The notes: generated by a model from the letters alone, not told the origin. A stretch of 7,050 bases of DNA from Deltaproteobacteria bacterium (GCA_020342025.1 CP070840.1:2065852-2072901); one strand, 5' to 3'. Positions 1 through 6,490 are shown, counted from the first letter of the stretch. A program made the numbers and translations.

Positions 1-795
1 AGATTAATCTGTCTGGACAGGGATTCAGAGGCTGTCAGGGTATCCAGAGAAAGACTATCCCCGCTGGGTGAAAAGATCACCGTTGTCAAAGGGAACTATG
101 CTGACCTGATCCAAGTCCTCAACGGTCTGGGCATTGATAGGGTCAATGGGATCTTCCTGGACCTTGGTGTTTCATCCCATCAACTGGAGAAATCCGGGAG
201 GGGATTTAGTTTTACTCGGGATGAGCGGCTTGATATGAGGATGGACCTGGATGACAAGCTCACCGCCCACCACATGGTAAACACCCTTTCCCCTGAGGCG
301 CTCGAGAAGATCCTGCGGGATTATGGAGAAGAAAGAAGGGCACGGAAGATTGTCAAATCCATAGAAAGAGAACGCAGAAAAGGGCCGATCGACTCATCCC
401 TGCACCTGGCCGACCTGATCCAGTCTGTGATTCCCGTCCCTCATCACCTTAGAGCGAGGCATCCAGCGACCCGTACATTTCAGGCCCTGAGAATCGCTGT
501 AAACAGAGAGTTAGAAAATCTAAAGGTTTTGCTCGATAGGGTGCCCCCCCTCCTAGATGAGGGAGGGCGTCTGGCCATCATCTCCTATCATTCTCTTGAA
601 GATAGAATGGTCAAGCAGGCCATGGTGAACTGGGAGAAGGGGTGTACCTGCCCCCCAGATCTTCCTTATTGCAGATGCGGCAAAGTACCCCTTTTTAAGC
701 GGGTGCACAAAAGAGGAACCAAACCCGCCCTAAGGGAAGTAGAGATGAACCCAAGGGCTCGCAGCGCCACCTTACGGGTAGCAGAAAGGATTTGA
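1..795 (+). CDS. rsmH: 16S rRNA (cytosine(1402)-N(4))-methyltransferase RsmH (MraW), 5'-truncated by the window edge
   Basis: RsmH uses S-adenosylmethionine to methylate N4 of C1402 in the decoding centre of 16S rRNA. The frame is open from base 1 to the TGA at 793-795, giving 264 residues. The family is usually about 310 residues, so about 50 N-terminal residues with the first SAM-binding glycine motif lie outside the window. Visible family motifs, in order: LDRD at residues 5-8 (SAM ribose-binding acid); DLGVSSHQL and GFSF around residues 54-71; LDMRMD; HPATRTFQALRIAVN; GGRLAIISYHSLEDRMVK; and the cysteine-rich CTCPPDLPYCRCGK near the C-terminus. An ATG at 235 lies in the same frame but falls after these core motifs, so it is not the true start. 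ftsL begins one base after the stop. RsmH is the usual gene directly upstream of ftsL in dcw clusters. Identification is secure. Confidence 0.97.
   Translation, partial: RLICLDRDSEAVRVSRERLSPLGEKITVVKGNYADLIQVLNGLGIDRVNGIFLDLGVSSHQLEKSGRGFSFTRDERLDMRMDLDDKLTAHHMVNTLSPEALEKILRDYGEERRARKIVKSIERERRKGPIDSSLHLADLIQSVIPVPHHLRARHPATRTFQALRIAVNRELENLKVLLDRVPPLLDEGGRLAIISYHSLEDRMVKQAMVNWEKGCTCPPDLPYCRCGKVPLFKRVHKRGTKPALREVEMNPRARSATLRVAERI
784..789 (+). promoter_or_regulatory. Ribosome binding site of ftsL
   Basis: A purine-rich GAAAGG sits inside the last codons of rsmH, 7 bases before the ftsL ATG at 797. It supports that ATG over the in-frame ATG at 809. Confidence 0.55.
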
Positions 796-796
796 A

Positions 797-1162
797 ATGG
801 TTAGACCCATGAAACCATCCGAGGTTCAAAGAAAACGGAATGCCAAGACGGGCATCCGGGTGGGGAACAAGAAGTCCAGGAAAAAGAGAGCTCACATTTC
901 CCCCCGCCAAATTTTTCTCATCGCCTTCCTGCTTATTGTCTTCATGGGGAGCGGTATAGGTTATGTCTGGTCTAACTTTGAAGGGACTCAAATTGGTTAT
1001 GACCTGAGCCGTCTGCAACAGGAAGAACTGAGGCTCAAAGAGCTCAATCAGAAGTTAAGGGTTGAGCTGGCCACACTAAAATCACCCCAAAACCTGGAGA
1101 GGGCCACTTATCGTTTGGGACTCAGACAGCCCTTACCAGAACAAATTGTCTTCTTGCCATGA
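797..1162 (+). CDS. ftsL: Cell division protein FtsL
   Basis: FtsL is a small bitopic inner-membrane protein of the divisome. In known systems it pairs with FtsB through a coiled coil and helps activate FtsW-FtsI at the septum. The 121-residue product has a basic cytoplasmic N-terminus (many K/R in residues 11-37). One hydrophobic span follows at about residues 38-58. A periplasmic heptad-like helix (about 66-95, with regularly spaced Leu) leads into a SPQNLERATYRLGL segment, typical of the FtsL/septum-initiator family. Size, topology and position between rsmH and ftsI all agree. The start at 797 has a nearby Shine-Dalgarno-like GAAAGG; ATG 809 is an alternative that would remove four residues. 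The stop codon overlaps the ftsI start as ATGA, which points to translational coupling. FtsL sequences diverge strongly, so context carries much of the weight. Confidence 0.93.
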   Translation: MVRPMKPSEVQRKRNAKTGIRVGNKKSRKKRAHISPRQIFLIAFLLIVFMGSGIGYVWSNFEGTQIGYDLSRLQQEELRLKELNQKLRVELATLKSPQNLERATYRLGLRQPLPEQIVFLP

Positions 1163-3117
1163 AGGTAAAGGAAAAAAAGTGGATCCGATTTCGAATTTAT
1201 CTCGTGGCCTTCTTTTTTCTGGCTGGATTGGGAACCATTCTGGCAAGAGCCTATCAACTCCAAGTTCTCGAAAGGGACAGACTCGCCTCTATCGCGCTTG
1301 CGGGTTACAGGGGGACCATCAAATTACTCCCTAAACGGGGCACCATTTATGACCGGGAAGGACATGAACTGGCCGTCAGTGTTGAAGTGGAGTCCGTCTA
1401 TGCCCACCCAAACCTTGTAAAGAGAAAGAACGACGCTGCCAAGGAACTTTCCAGGGCCCTGAATCTGAATCGGCGGAAAATTTTGGGTCTCCTGCGAGGC
1501 GATAGTCCTTTTGTATGGATTAAGAGAAAAATCTCTCCCAAAGAAGTCAAACGCGTGAGGGCTTTGGGTTTAGAAGGGGTTGGTTTTACTACCGAGACCA
1601 GGCGCTATTACCCAGGACGGGAGATCGGCGCTCACGTCATTGGATTTGCCGGTGCAGATAACCAGGGTCTTGAAGGTCTGGAAAGAAAGTATGACGCCGT
1701 TTTAAAAGGGCCTGAGCACACTTTGGTGAAGATGCGGGATGCCCTTGGACGTCCTTTCTATATTAGCAGGCCAACATCTAAAGGCCCTGAAATGCATGAC
1801 CTTGTCCTCACCATCGACAAGGACATCCAGTACAGGGCCCAGCAGGCCCTACAGAGGGCAGTTACAAAAACCCGAGCAAAGAGTGGACACTGCATCATAT
1901 TGAATCCTGAGACAGGGGAAATTCTGGCCATGGCTGTGGTCCCTCTCTTTAATCCCAATATCTTCTGGAAATACAAGCCCGATCAATGGAGAAACCGGGC
2001 CATCACGGATTCCTATGAGCCGGGTTCTACCCTTAAGACCTTCCTTCTGTCAGCAGCCCTTGAGTCCCGCATCGTGTCTCCCCGCACCACGTTTTACTGT
2101 GAAGAGGGGAAATTTCAGTTCGCCAGCCACATCATTCATGACACCAAAGGGTTTGGGACCCTGACTGTGTCGGACATTATTGTCTTCTCCAGTAATATCG
2201 GTGCCGTCAAGATGGGGCAGAAGCTGGGTTACGAAAAGTTCTTAACCTATCTAGAGAAATTTGGCTTTGGCAGCAAGACCGGGATCGATCTGAATGGGGA
2301 GATAAGCGGATTTATAAGGCCTTCTAACCAGGCCAAAGAGATCGACCGGGCCAATCTCTTTTTTGGCCAGGGAATGACCGCGAGCTCCCTTCAAATTGCA
2401 CTTGCCATGGCAGCCATAGCCAATGGGGGCGAACTGATGCGCCCGTTTGTGGTCAAGGCCATAAGGGATCAATCGGGTCGTGTGGTCAAAGAGATGAAAC
2501 CTCAGGTGATCAGGAAAGTCATTTCGACGAAGACGGCAAGAAATGTGGCTCGAATACTGGAGGGCGTCGTGAGCGAAGATGGGACAGCCCCTCTTGCAGC
2601 CATCAGTGGTTACAGGGTTGCGGGAAAGACGGGGACCTCCCAGAAGGTGGACCCCCGGACCAGGTCCTATTCTAATAAAGACTATGTGGCCATCTTCGTC
2701 GGTTTTGTGCCGGCAGACAAGCCCAGGATGGTGATCCTGATGACGGTGGATGAACCCGAAGGAAAACCGTACGGTGGTTTGGTGGCTGGTCCTGCATTTC
2801 AGGAGGTGGGCACCTGGGCGCTTAATTACCTTGGGATCACGCCTCAAGTTAAACTCGCTGCAGCGAAAATCGAGCCGGAGACGCAAGGGCCAAAAGTATC
2901 CAGGTTAATTCATCGACCAAGGACCTTAGAAAAAAAGCCAGGACTGCTCCCCGATTTCAGGGGCCAAAGTATGCGCGAGGTTTTGATAGGGGGGAAGGCT
3001 CTAGGCCTGAACGTGGTGCTGGAGGGCACGGGACTGGCTGTAAGACAGACGCCCCAGCCTGGGTCTTCTCTAAAAAAAATAGACACCGTTAAGGTGAGTT
3101 TCAGACCACCAAGATAA
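1159..3117 (+). CDS. ftsI: Septal peptidoglycan D,D-transpeptidase FtsI (PBP3-type, class B penicillin-binding protein) with C-terminal PASTA domain
   Basis: FtsI cross-links septal peptidoglycan in the periplasm, working with the glycosyltransferase FtsW. The 652-residue product has a short basic cytoplasmic tail, then one membrane anchor at about residues 11-30. The PBP dimerisation/pedestal domain follows, with the RGTIYDR motif at 60-66. All three penicillin-binding motifs are present: STLK at 290-293 (nucleophile Ser290, Lys293), SSN at 344-346 and KTGT at 490-493. A PASTA domain occupies about residues 595-652. E. coli FtsI is shorter (588) and lacks PASTA; the longer form recalls SpoVD/PBP2x and is, from memory, common in deltaproteobacteria. 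The start overlaps the ftsL stop (ATGA) and no strong Shine-Dalgarno precedes it, so coupling to ftsL is likely. No frameshift or missing catalytic residue is seen. The other class B option, an elongation PBP2, is unlikely given the neighbours. Confidence 0.97.
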   Translation: MKVKEKKWIRFRIYLVAFFFLAGLGTILARAYQLQVLERDRLASIALAGYRGTIKLLPKRGTIYDREGHELAVSVEVESVYAHPNLVKRKNDAAKELSRALNLNRRKILGLLRGDSPFVWIKRKISPKEVKRVRALGLEGVGFTTETRRYYPGREIGAHVIGFAGADNQGLEGLERKYDAVLKGPEHTLVKMRDALGRPFYISRPTSKGPEMHDLVLTIDKDIQYRAQQALQRAVTKTRAKSGHCIILNPETGEILAMAVVPLFNPNIFWKYKPDQWRNRAITDSYEPGSTLKTFLLSAALESRIVSPRTTFYCEEGKFQFASHIIHDTKGFGTLTVSDIIVFSSNIGAVKMGQKLGYEKFLTYLEKFGFGSKTGIDLNGEISGFIRPSNQAKEIDRANLFFGQGMTASSLQIALAMAAIANGGELMRPFVVKAIRDQSGRVVKEMKPQVIRKVISTKTARNVARILEGVVSEDGTAPLAAISGYRVAGKTGTSQKVDPRTRSYSNKDYVAIFVGFVPADKPRMVILMTVDEPEGKPYGGLVAGPAFQEVGTWALNYLGITPQVKLAAAKIEPETQGPKVSRLIHRPRTLEKKPGLLPDFRGQSMREVLIGGKALGLNVVLEGTGLAVRQTPQPGSSLKKIDTVKVSFRPPR

Positions 3118-3193
3118 ATGGTGCCGAATAGGGCCCACTTTACGAGTTGCTATATTTTGACTTTGTTACGATACGCCGACGGATGTGCCCAGA

Positions 3194-3306
3194 TGGAATG
3201 GTGGAATAATGGAATGGTGAGGAAGAAAGCTGAAAAAGATCAACTCCTAATTGTCAAGAATACCCCTGAACCCATGACTCCATCACTCCAATATTCCAAT
3301 ATTCCA
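3194..3306. repeat. Imperfect inverted repeat with arms made of 8-bp TGGAATNN units
   Basis: The left arm (3194-3220) reads as three octamers starting TGGAAT (second bases pair GG, AA, GG). The right arm (3280-3306), read on the - strand, is again octamers: TGGAATAT twice, then TGGAGTGA. Left arm and reverse complement of right arm match at 21 of 27 positions, and two of the mismatches would be G-U pairs in + strand RNA. The 59 bases between the arms show no clear structure. The transcript could fold into a long stem here, between ftsI and murE. There is no U-run after it, so it does not look like an intrinsic terminator. Confidence 0.75.
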
Positions 3307-3310
3307 GTGG

Positions 3311-3325
3311 CGAAGCGAAGCGGAG
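3311..3325 (+). repeat. CGAAG pentamer microrepeat containing the murE ribosome binding site
   Basis: Three tandem pentamers, CGAAG, CGAAG and CGGAG, end with the GGAG at 3322-3325. This is the only Shine-Dalgarno-like sequence before murE. It lies 11 bases before the GTG at 3337 and 14 bases before the ATG at 3340, both rather long spacings. Confidence 0.5.
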
Positions 3326-3339
3326 CTGACATTTAAGTG

Positions 3340-4857
3340 ATGAAACTAGTTCATTTATTAGAGGGGTTGAAGACCTACGATCTCGCCGGTGATCCGGAAC
3401 AGGAGATCGAAGGCGTGGCGTACGATTCGCGCCAGATCAAGCCTGGATACCTCTTTGTTGCCCTCAAAGGCCATGCCCTGAACGGCCACCACTACCTTGA
3501 AGATGCCGTTGGAAACGGTGCGGTGGCATGGGTTGGTGAAGAATTCACAGGCCTGAGGGAGGACCTGCCAAGGGTGCGCGTTCCCAATTCAAGAGAGGCC
3601 CTCTCAAAAATCGCTGCCCGATTTTACGACTATCCCTTCAGGGGCATAAATCTCATTGGGATCACGGGCACCAACGGCAAGACCACCACCAGTTATCTCC
3701 TGGAGTCCGTGCTCGCGGCGGCGGGCAAAAGACCCGGCGTGATCGGGACGATCAATTATCGATTTCAGGGCAAAACCCGTTCTGCCCCTGTCACGACACC
3801 TGAATCCCTTGATCTCATGCGTTTTCTTCGTGAGATGGCGGATGCCCGTGTAACAGATGTTATCTTAGAGGTTTCTTCCCATGCCCTGGATCAACAGAGG
3901 ACTGGGGATTGCCCTTTCAGGGTGGCCATATTTACCAATTTTTCAAGGGATCACCTGGACTACCACCATACCATGGCGCAATACTTCAGAGCCAAGAGTC
4001 TTCTTTTCCAGAGTCTTAACAAGAGTGCGCCGGAAGCTGGTGCCACGGCCATCATCAACATGGATGACCCGAAGGGGGAACAACTGGCCACCCTCACTGA
4101 GGCACCGGTAGTTACCTATGGCCTTGCCCAGAGATGGGATGTAAGGGCGGAGCGCGTCTCAGCGGATAAGTCGGGGCTGAAAGCGAGATTGATCACCCCG
4201 GTGGGAGACGTGGAAATCCGATCCTCTCTTATAGGAGAGATGAATATCTACAATATCCTGGCCGCTTCGGCCGCTGCCCTATCTCTCCAGGTTGATCTTG
4301 ATGGGGTAGCAAAAGGAATAGAGAGATTGGAAATGGTCCCGGGACGACTGGAGTTGGTGAAAAACCAGAGTGGCCTGAATCTGGTGGTCGACTATGCACA
4401 CACACCCGATGCGCTCCTGAAGACACTGACGACCCTGAGACCCATTGTGGAGGGCAGGTTGATCACGGTCTTTGGGTGCGGGGGAGATCGGGACAAGGGA
4501 AAGCGGAGTGAAATGGGTTTGGTCGCTGGACAGAACAGTGACCTGGTCTTTATTACCTCGGATAATCCCCGCAGTGAAGATCCCCTGTCCATTATTGCAC
4601 AAATCGAAAAAGGGACCCAAGCCTCGGGCCTCATCCGATTGAACAATTCCCCCCAAAGGCCCTTCACTGGGGCAGGATATTTTGTTGACGCGGATCGACG
4701 GCAAGCCATACGTAAGGCCGTTGCACTGGCCGAAAAAAGGGATCTGGTGCTGATTGCTGGAAAAGGTCATGAGGACTACCAAATTGTTGGTGGCCAACGA
4801 AAGCGCTTCGATGATCGAAAGGAGGCAGCCCGGGCGGCCTCTGAAGTGGGTCATTAG
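3340..4857 (+). CDS. murE: UDP-N-acetylmuramoyl-L-alanyl-D-glutamate--2,6-diaminopimelate ligase (MurE)
   Basis: MurE is the cytoplasmic ATP-dependent ligase that adds the third stem-peptide residue to UDP-MurNAc-L-Ala-D-Glu. Numbered from the ATG at 3340 (505 residues, normal length), the N-terminal UDP-binding domain carries DSR at 29-31. The central ATPase domain has the P-loop GTNGKTT at 110-116, TTPES at 152-156, EVSSH at 177-181 and YFRAKSLLF, whose Lys219 matches the carbamylated lysine of the family. The C-terminal domain has VDYAHTPD at 349-356, GGDRDKGKR at 381-389 and DNPR at 408-411. GKGHEDYQ follows at 474-481. DNPR together with the Gly/Glu of GKGHE is the known signature for meso-diaminopimelate rather than lysine. 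A GTG at 3337 is one codon upstream and better spaced from GGAG; ATG is chosen because MurE proteins often begin MKL. The last codons and stop lie in a heptamer repeat (see 4850-4871). Confidence 0.97.
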   Translation: MKLVHLLEGLKTYDLAGDPEQEIEGVAYDSRQIKPGYLFVALKGHALNGHHYLEDAVGNGAVAWVGEEFTGLREDLPRVRVPNSREALSKIAARFYDYPFRGINLIGITGTNGKTTTSYLLESVLAAAGKRPGVIGTINYRFQGKTRSAPVTTPESLDLMRFLREMADARVTDVILEVSSHALDQQRTGDCPFRVAIFTNFSRDHLDYHHTMAQYFRAKSLLFQSLNKSAPEAGATAIINMDDPKGEQLATLTEAPVVTYGLAQRWDVRAERVSADKSGLKARLITPVGDVEIRSSLIGEMNIYNILAASAAALSLQVDLDGVAKGIERLEMVPGRLELVKNQSGLNLVVDYAHTPDALLKTLTTLRPIVEGRLITVFGCGGDRDKGKRSEMGLVAGQNSDLVFITSDNPRSEDPLSIIAQIEKGTQASGLIRLNNSPQRPFTGAGYFVDADRRQAIRKAVALAEKRDLVLIAGKGHEDYQIVGGQRKRFDDRKEAARAASEVGH

Positions 4858-5056
4858 TCACTGGTCACTTGCCTTGTGAAATTTTTACCCCGCTGAATGT
4901 CAAACCTATTCAACCGGGGCCCGCCCTAGCGGAACTATTTCACCGGGGTCATTTGTGATCTGTCGTGGCGTCCTCGGGCGATAGTTATAAGACGAACGTC
5001 GCCCCTGAGCGCCAAAGAAGAGTGATAGATGGCTAATGACGAATGACGAATGACGA
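4858..5056 (+). other. murE-murF spacer, non-coding, rich in repeats and hairpins
   Basis: The 199 bases between murE and murF hold no gene I can support; frames here are short. The spacer is bounded by inverted arms of 7-bp repeats. Inside are several inverted repeats: GTGAAAT (4876-4882) with ATTTCAC (4937-4943); CCCCGCTGAAT (4888-4898) with ATTCAACCGGGG (4908-4919); and the 4967-5013 hairpin. A 14-base near-direct repeat, CTATTCAACCGGGG (4906-4919) and CTATTTCACCGGGG (4935-4948), matches at 12 positions. I see no convincing promoter and no U-tract terminator. Confidence 0.6.
4967..5013. repeat. Imperfect hairpin upstream of murF
   Basis: The arms GGCGTCCTCGGGCGA (4967-4981) and TCGCCCCTGAGCGCC (4999-5013) pair at 11 of 15 positions, with an unbroken GGGCGA/TCGCCC core next to a 17-base loop. 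A smaller GAC/GTC hairpin at 4991-5000 could compete with it. No U-run follows, so a terminator is unlikely. It could shape the leader of murF mRNA or be an internal part of the repeat element. Confidence 0.5.
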
Positions 5057-5060
5057 ATGA
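5029..5060 (+). promoter_or_regulatory. Relay of overlapping five-codon reading frames ending at the murF start
   Basis: ATG at 5029 opens a five-codon frame (MANDE) whose stop TGA (5044-5046) overlaps the next ATG (5043-5045) as ATGA. That ATG opens a second five-codon frame (MTNDE) whose stop (5058-5060) overlaps the murF ATG (5057-5059), again as ATGA. The relay is produced by the AATGACG heptamer repeat. A weak purine-rich AGAAGAG at 5016-5022 lies 6 bases before ATG 5029, while murF has no Shine-Dalgarno of its own. The geometry fits translational coupling, but it may simply follow from the repeat. Confidence 0.35.
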
Positions 5061-5061
5061 C
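5035..5061 (+). repeat. Tandem heptamer repeat AATGACG, about 3.9 copies
   Basis: There are three exact AATGACG units at 5035-5041, 5042-5048 and 5049-5055, then AATGAC at 5056-5061. The last unit supplies the murF start codon. Because the unit is 7 bases long, ATG recurs in all three frames (5036, 5043, 5050, 5057). It is the right arm of the larger inverted-repeat element. Confidence 0.9.
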
Positions 5062-6478
5062 ACCTAGATGGGGCGAGATAACCGCAGGGACAATCATTGA
5101 ACCGATTCAAGGGGAACTCATTTCCGGCTCCCACGAGGTGGTTCTCAGCGGTCTCAGCACAGATTCAAGGACAATAGCCCAGGCAGAGCTCTTTTGGGCG
5201 CTCAAGGGCGAGAGATATGACGGCCATGATTTCGTGAGGCAGGCCATTGACAAAGGCGCCGCAGGCGTTGTGATACAGAAGGGCCATCGGACTGAGTTGC
5301 CGGCTCAGAGGAAGCCTGTCCTCATTGCGGTGACCGACACGTTGAAGGCCCTTGGAGATCTGGGGAATTGGTGGAGAAAGGGATACCCTATCCCGGTGGC
5401 CGCAATCACCGGAAGCGTGGGTAAGACCACCACCAAAGAGATGGCAGCCAGGATCTTGGGACTGAATGCCCCGACCTTGAAGAATGAGGGGAATCTCAAC
5501 AACTTGATCGGCCTACCCCTCACGTTGCTGCTGTTGGAGAATGCACACCGCAGGGCTGTACTTGAAATGGGCATGAATCAACCTGGAGAGATTGCCCGTT
5601 TGACTGAGATCGCAGAACCGGATATGGGCCTTATCACCAATGTGGGAAGGGCCCACTTGGAAGGACTGGGCGATATCAACGCCGTGGCCCGGGCGAAAGT
5701 GGAGCTGCTGGAAAAGATGCCCGATAAAAGCCAGGCTATTTTGAATGGCGACGACGAACTGCTCCTAAGAGTGGCGTCACCCTTTCAAAGAAAGGTGACC
5801 ACCTTTGGCCTTGGACCAGAGAATCAAATCCGGGCTGAAAAAATTCAGGGCTTGGGTAAGGAAGGGTCCGCTTTCCACCTGCGATTTGCCGGGCAGGCTT
5901 ACCCGGCTAGACTGCGCGTCCCCGGGCTCCAAAATGTCTTTAATGCCCTGGCTGCGTCTGCCATTGCCCTCTGCCTCGAGGAGTCCCCTGAGCACATCCT
6001 CGAAGGTCTGCGTGGCTTTGAGGGAATAAAGGGTCGTTTTATGATCAGCCATCTTCCCGATGGCGTCACCCTTGTGGACGACACCTACAATTGCAATCCC
6101 GACTCCCTCAAAGCGGCTCTCGAGTCGGTGAAGGCATTGGTTACGGGTGAAGGCAGACTCATCGTGGGGTTGGGTGAGATGTTGGAATTGGGAGATGAAA
6201 CAGTCCCCGCGCACCTGGAGGCCGGGCACATGGTGGCGGCAGTGGGCGCTTCTTACTTTCTGGCCATGGGGGAGCACGCCTCGCAAATGATAGAGGGTGC
6301 TGTGAACAAGGGCTTTCCTGTAGAGAAGACGACAGAGGCCAGAAGCCATGAGGAAATGGCACAAAAAATAGGGGCAGCCATGCATGAAGGAGACGTGATT
6401 CTTCTCAAAGGTTCTCGAAGGATGCAACTGGAAATCGTGGCCGAGTACCTCAAAGGTAAGGATCAAGAGGAAATGTAA
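5057..6478 (+). CDS. murF: UDP-N-acetylmuramoyl-tripeptide--D-alanyl-D-alanine ligase (MurF)
   Basis: MurF is the last cytoplasmic Mur ligase. It joins D-Ala-D-Ala to UDP-MurNAc-tripeptide using ATP, giving the pentapeptide used by MraY. At 473 residues the length is normal (E. coli 452). The N-terminal domain has STDSRTI, followed by LFWALKGERYDGHDF. The ATPase domain has the P-loop GSVGKTT at 119-125, EMGMN at 170-174 and NVGRAH at 195-200. The C-terminal domain has DDTYNCNP at 341-348 (usually DDxYNANP), GEMLELGD, and LLKGSRRMQLE near the end. Start choice: ATG 5057 fits where the family N-terminus begins, and upstream ATG 5036 in the same frame hits a stop after five codons. The start has no Shine-Dalgarno and lies in a tandem heptamer repeat, which is odd for this gene. 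Translation may depend on coupling to short upstream frames. mraY follows after 18 bases. Confidence 0.96.
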   Translation: MTPRWGEITAGTIIEPIQGELISGSHEVVLSGLSTDSRTIAQAELFWALKGERYDGHDFVRQAIDKGAAGVVIQKGHRTELPAQRKPVLIAVTDTLKALGDLGNWWRKGYPIPVAAITGSVGKTTTKEMAARILGLNAPTLKNEGNLNNLIGLPLTLLLLENAHRRAVLEMGMNQPGEIARLTEIAEPDMGLITNVGRAHLEGLGDINAVARAKVELLEKMPDKSQAILNGDDELLLRVASPFQRKVTTFGLGPENQIRAEKIQGLGKEGSAFHLRFAGQAYPARLRVPGLQNVFNALAASAIALCLEESPEHILEGLRGFEGIKGRFMISHLPDGVTLVDDTYNCNPDSLKAALESVKALVTGEGRLIVGLGEMLELGDETVPAHLEAGHMVAAVGASYFLAMGEHASQMIEGAVNKGFPVEKTTEARSHEEMAQKIGAAMHEGDVILLKGSRRMQLEIVAEYLKGKDQEEM

Positions 6479-6484
6479 CGCAGG

Positions 6485-6490
6485 CAAGAG
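6485..6490 (+). promoter_or_regulatory. Ribosome binding site of mraY
   Basis: AAGAGG lies 6 bases before the mraY ATG at 6497, in the 18-base gap after murF. It is a normal Shine-Dalgarno placement and supports this start. Confidence 0.7.

Larger units (their letters stand above)
3118..3339 (+). other. ftsI-murE spacer, probably non-coding, with an open 72-codon frame
   Basis: This gap of about 220 bases has no recognisable gene. One frame is open from an ATG at 3118, directly after the ftsI stop, to a TAA at 3334-3336, and would encode 72 residues. I do not think it is a gene. There is no Shine-Dalgarno of its own, and the product matches no family I know. Much of it is the translation of short repeats (MEWWNNGM and LQYSNIPV come from TGGAATNN units and their complement). 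The first 75 bases show no structure I can name. The middle carries the inverted repeat described separately. The last 30 bases hold a CGAAG-like pentamer repeat and the murE ribosome binding site. Confidence 0.6.
4850..5061. repeat. Element bounded by inverted arms of iterated 7-bp GTCAYTN units, spanning the murE-murF junction
   Basis: The left arm (4850-4871) reads GTCATTA, GTCACTG, GTCACTT, G. The right arm (5034-5061), read on the - strand, reads GTCATTC three times and then GTCATTA. Aligning the left arm with the reverse complement of the outer right arm gives 17 of 22 matches. The left arm contains the murE stop codon (TAG 4855-4857), and the right arm contains most of the murF start codon region (ATG 5057-5059). 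The element therefore fills the junction exactly and reaches into both genes. Its shape resembles that of the 3194-3306 repeat, but with a different unit and period. Confidence 0.75.

Noticed and set aside
544..567. Run of seven C and a CCCTCC/GGAGGG hairpin inside rsmH as a frameshift or regulatory site
   Set aside because: The reading frame is intact and encodes the conserved stretch before GGRLAIISYHSLEDR, so the pattern is explained by codon choice. The C7 run in mraY (6679-6685) is likewise inside a conserved motif.
235..795. ATG at 235 as the start of rsmH
   Set aside because: The same frame is open to base 1 and encodes conserved RsmH motifs upstream of this ATG.
3157..3172. TTGACT with nearby TACGAT as a promoter for murE
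   Set aside because: The two boxes are only 4 bases apart, and no -10-like sequence lies about 17 bases downstream of TTGACT.
3118..3336. 72-residue reading frame between ftsI and murE as a real gene
   Set aside because: No ribosome binding site of its own, no recognisable family, and much of the product is translated repeat sequence.
4888..4919. GC-rich stem after murE as an intrinsic terminator
   Set aside because: No U-run follows on the + strand, and the operon clearly continues into murF and mraY.
4953..4990. TTGTGA and TTATAA as a promoter for murF
   Set aside because: The spacing is 26 bases, too long for a sigma-70 promoter, and neither box is strong.
5777..6487. Long antisense reading frame opposite murF
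   Set aside because: It lies wholly on the opposite strand of a well-supported MurF and shows no family motif; it is a shadow of murF codon use. The 2251-2886 antisense frame over ftsI is rejected for the same reason.
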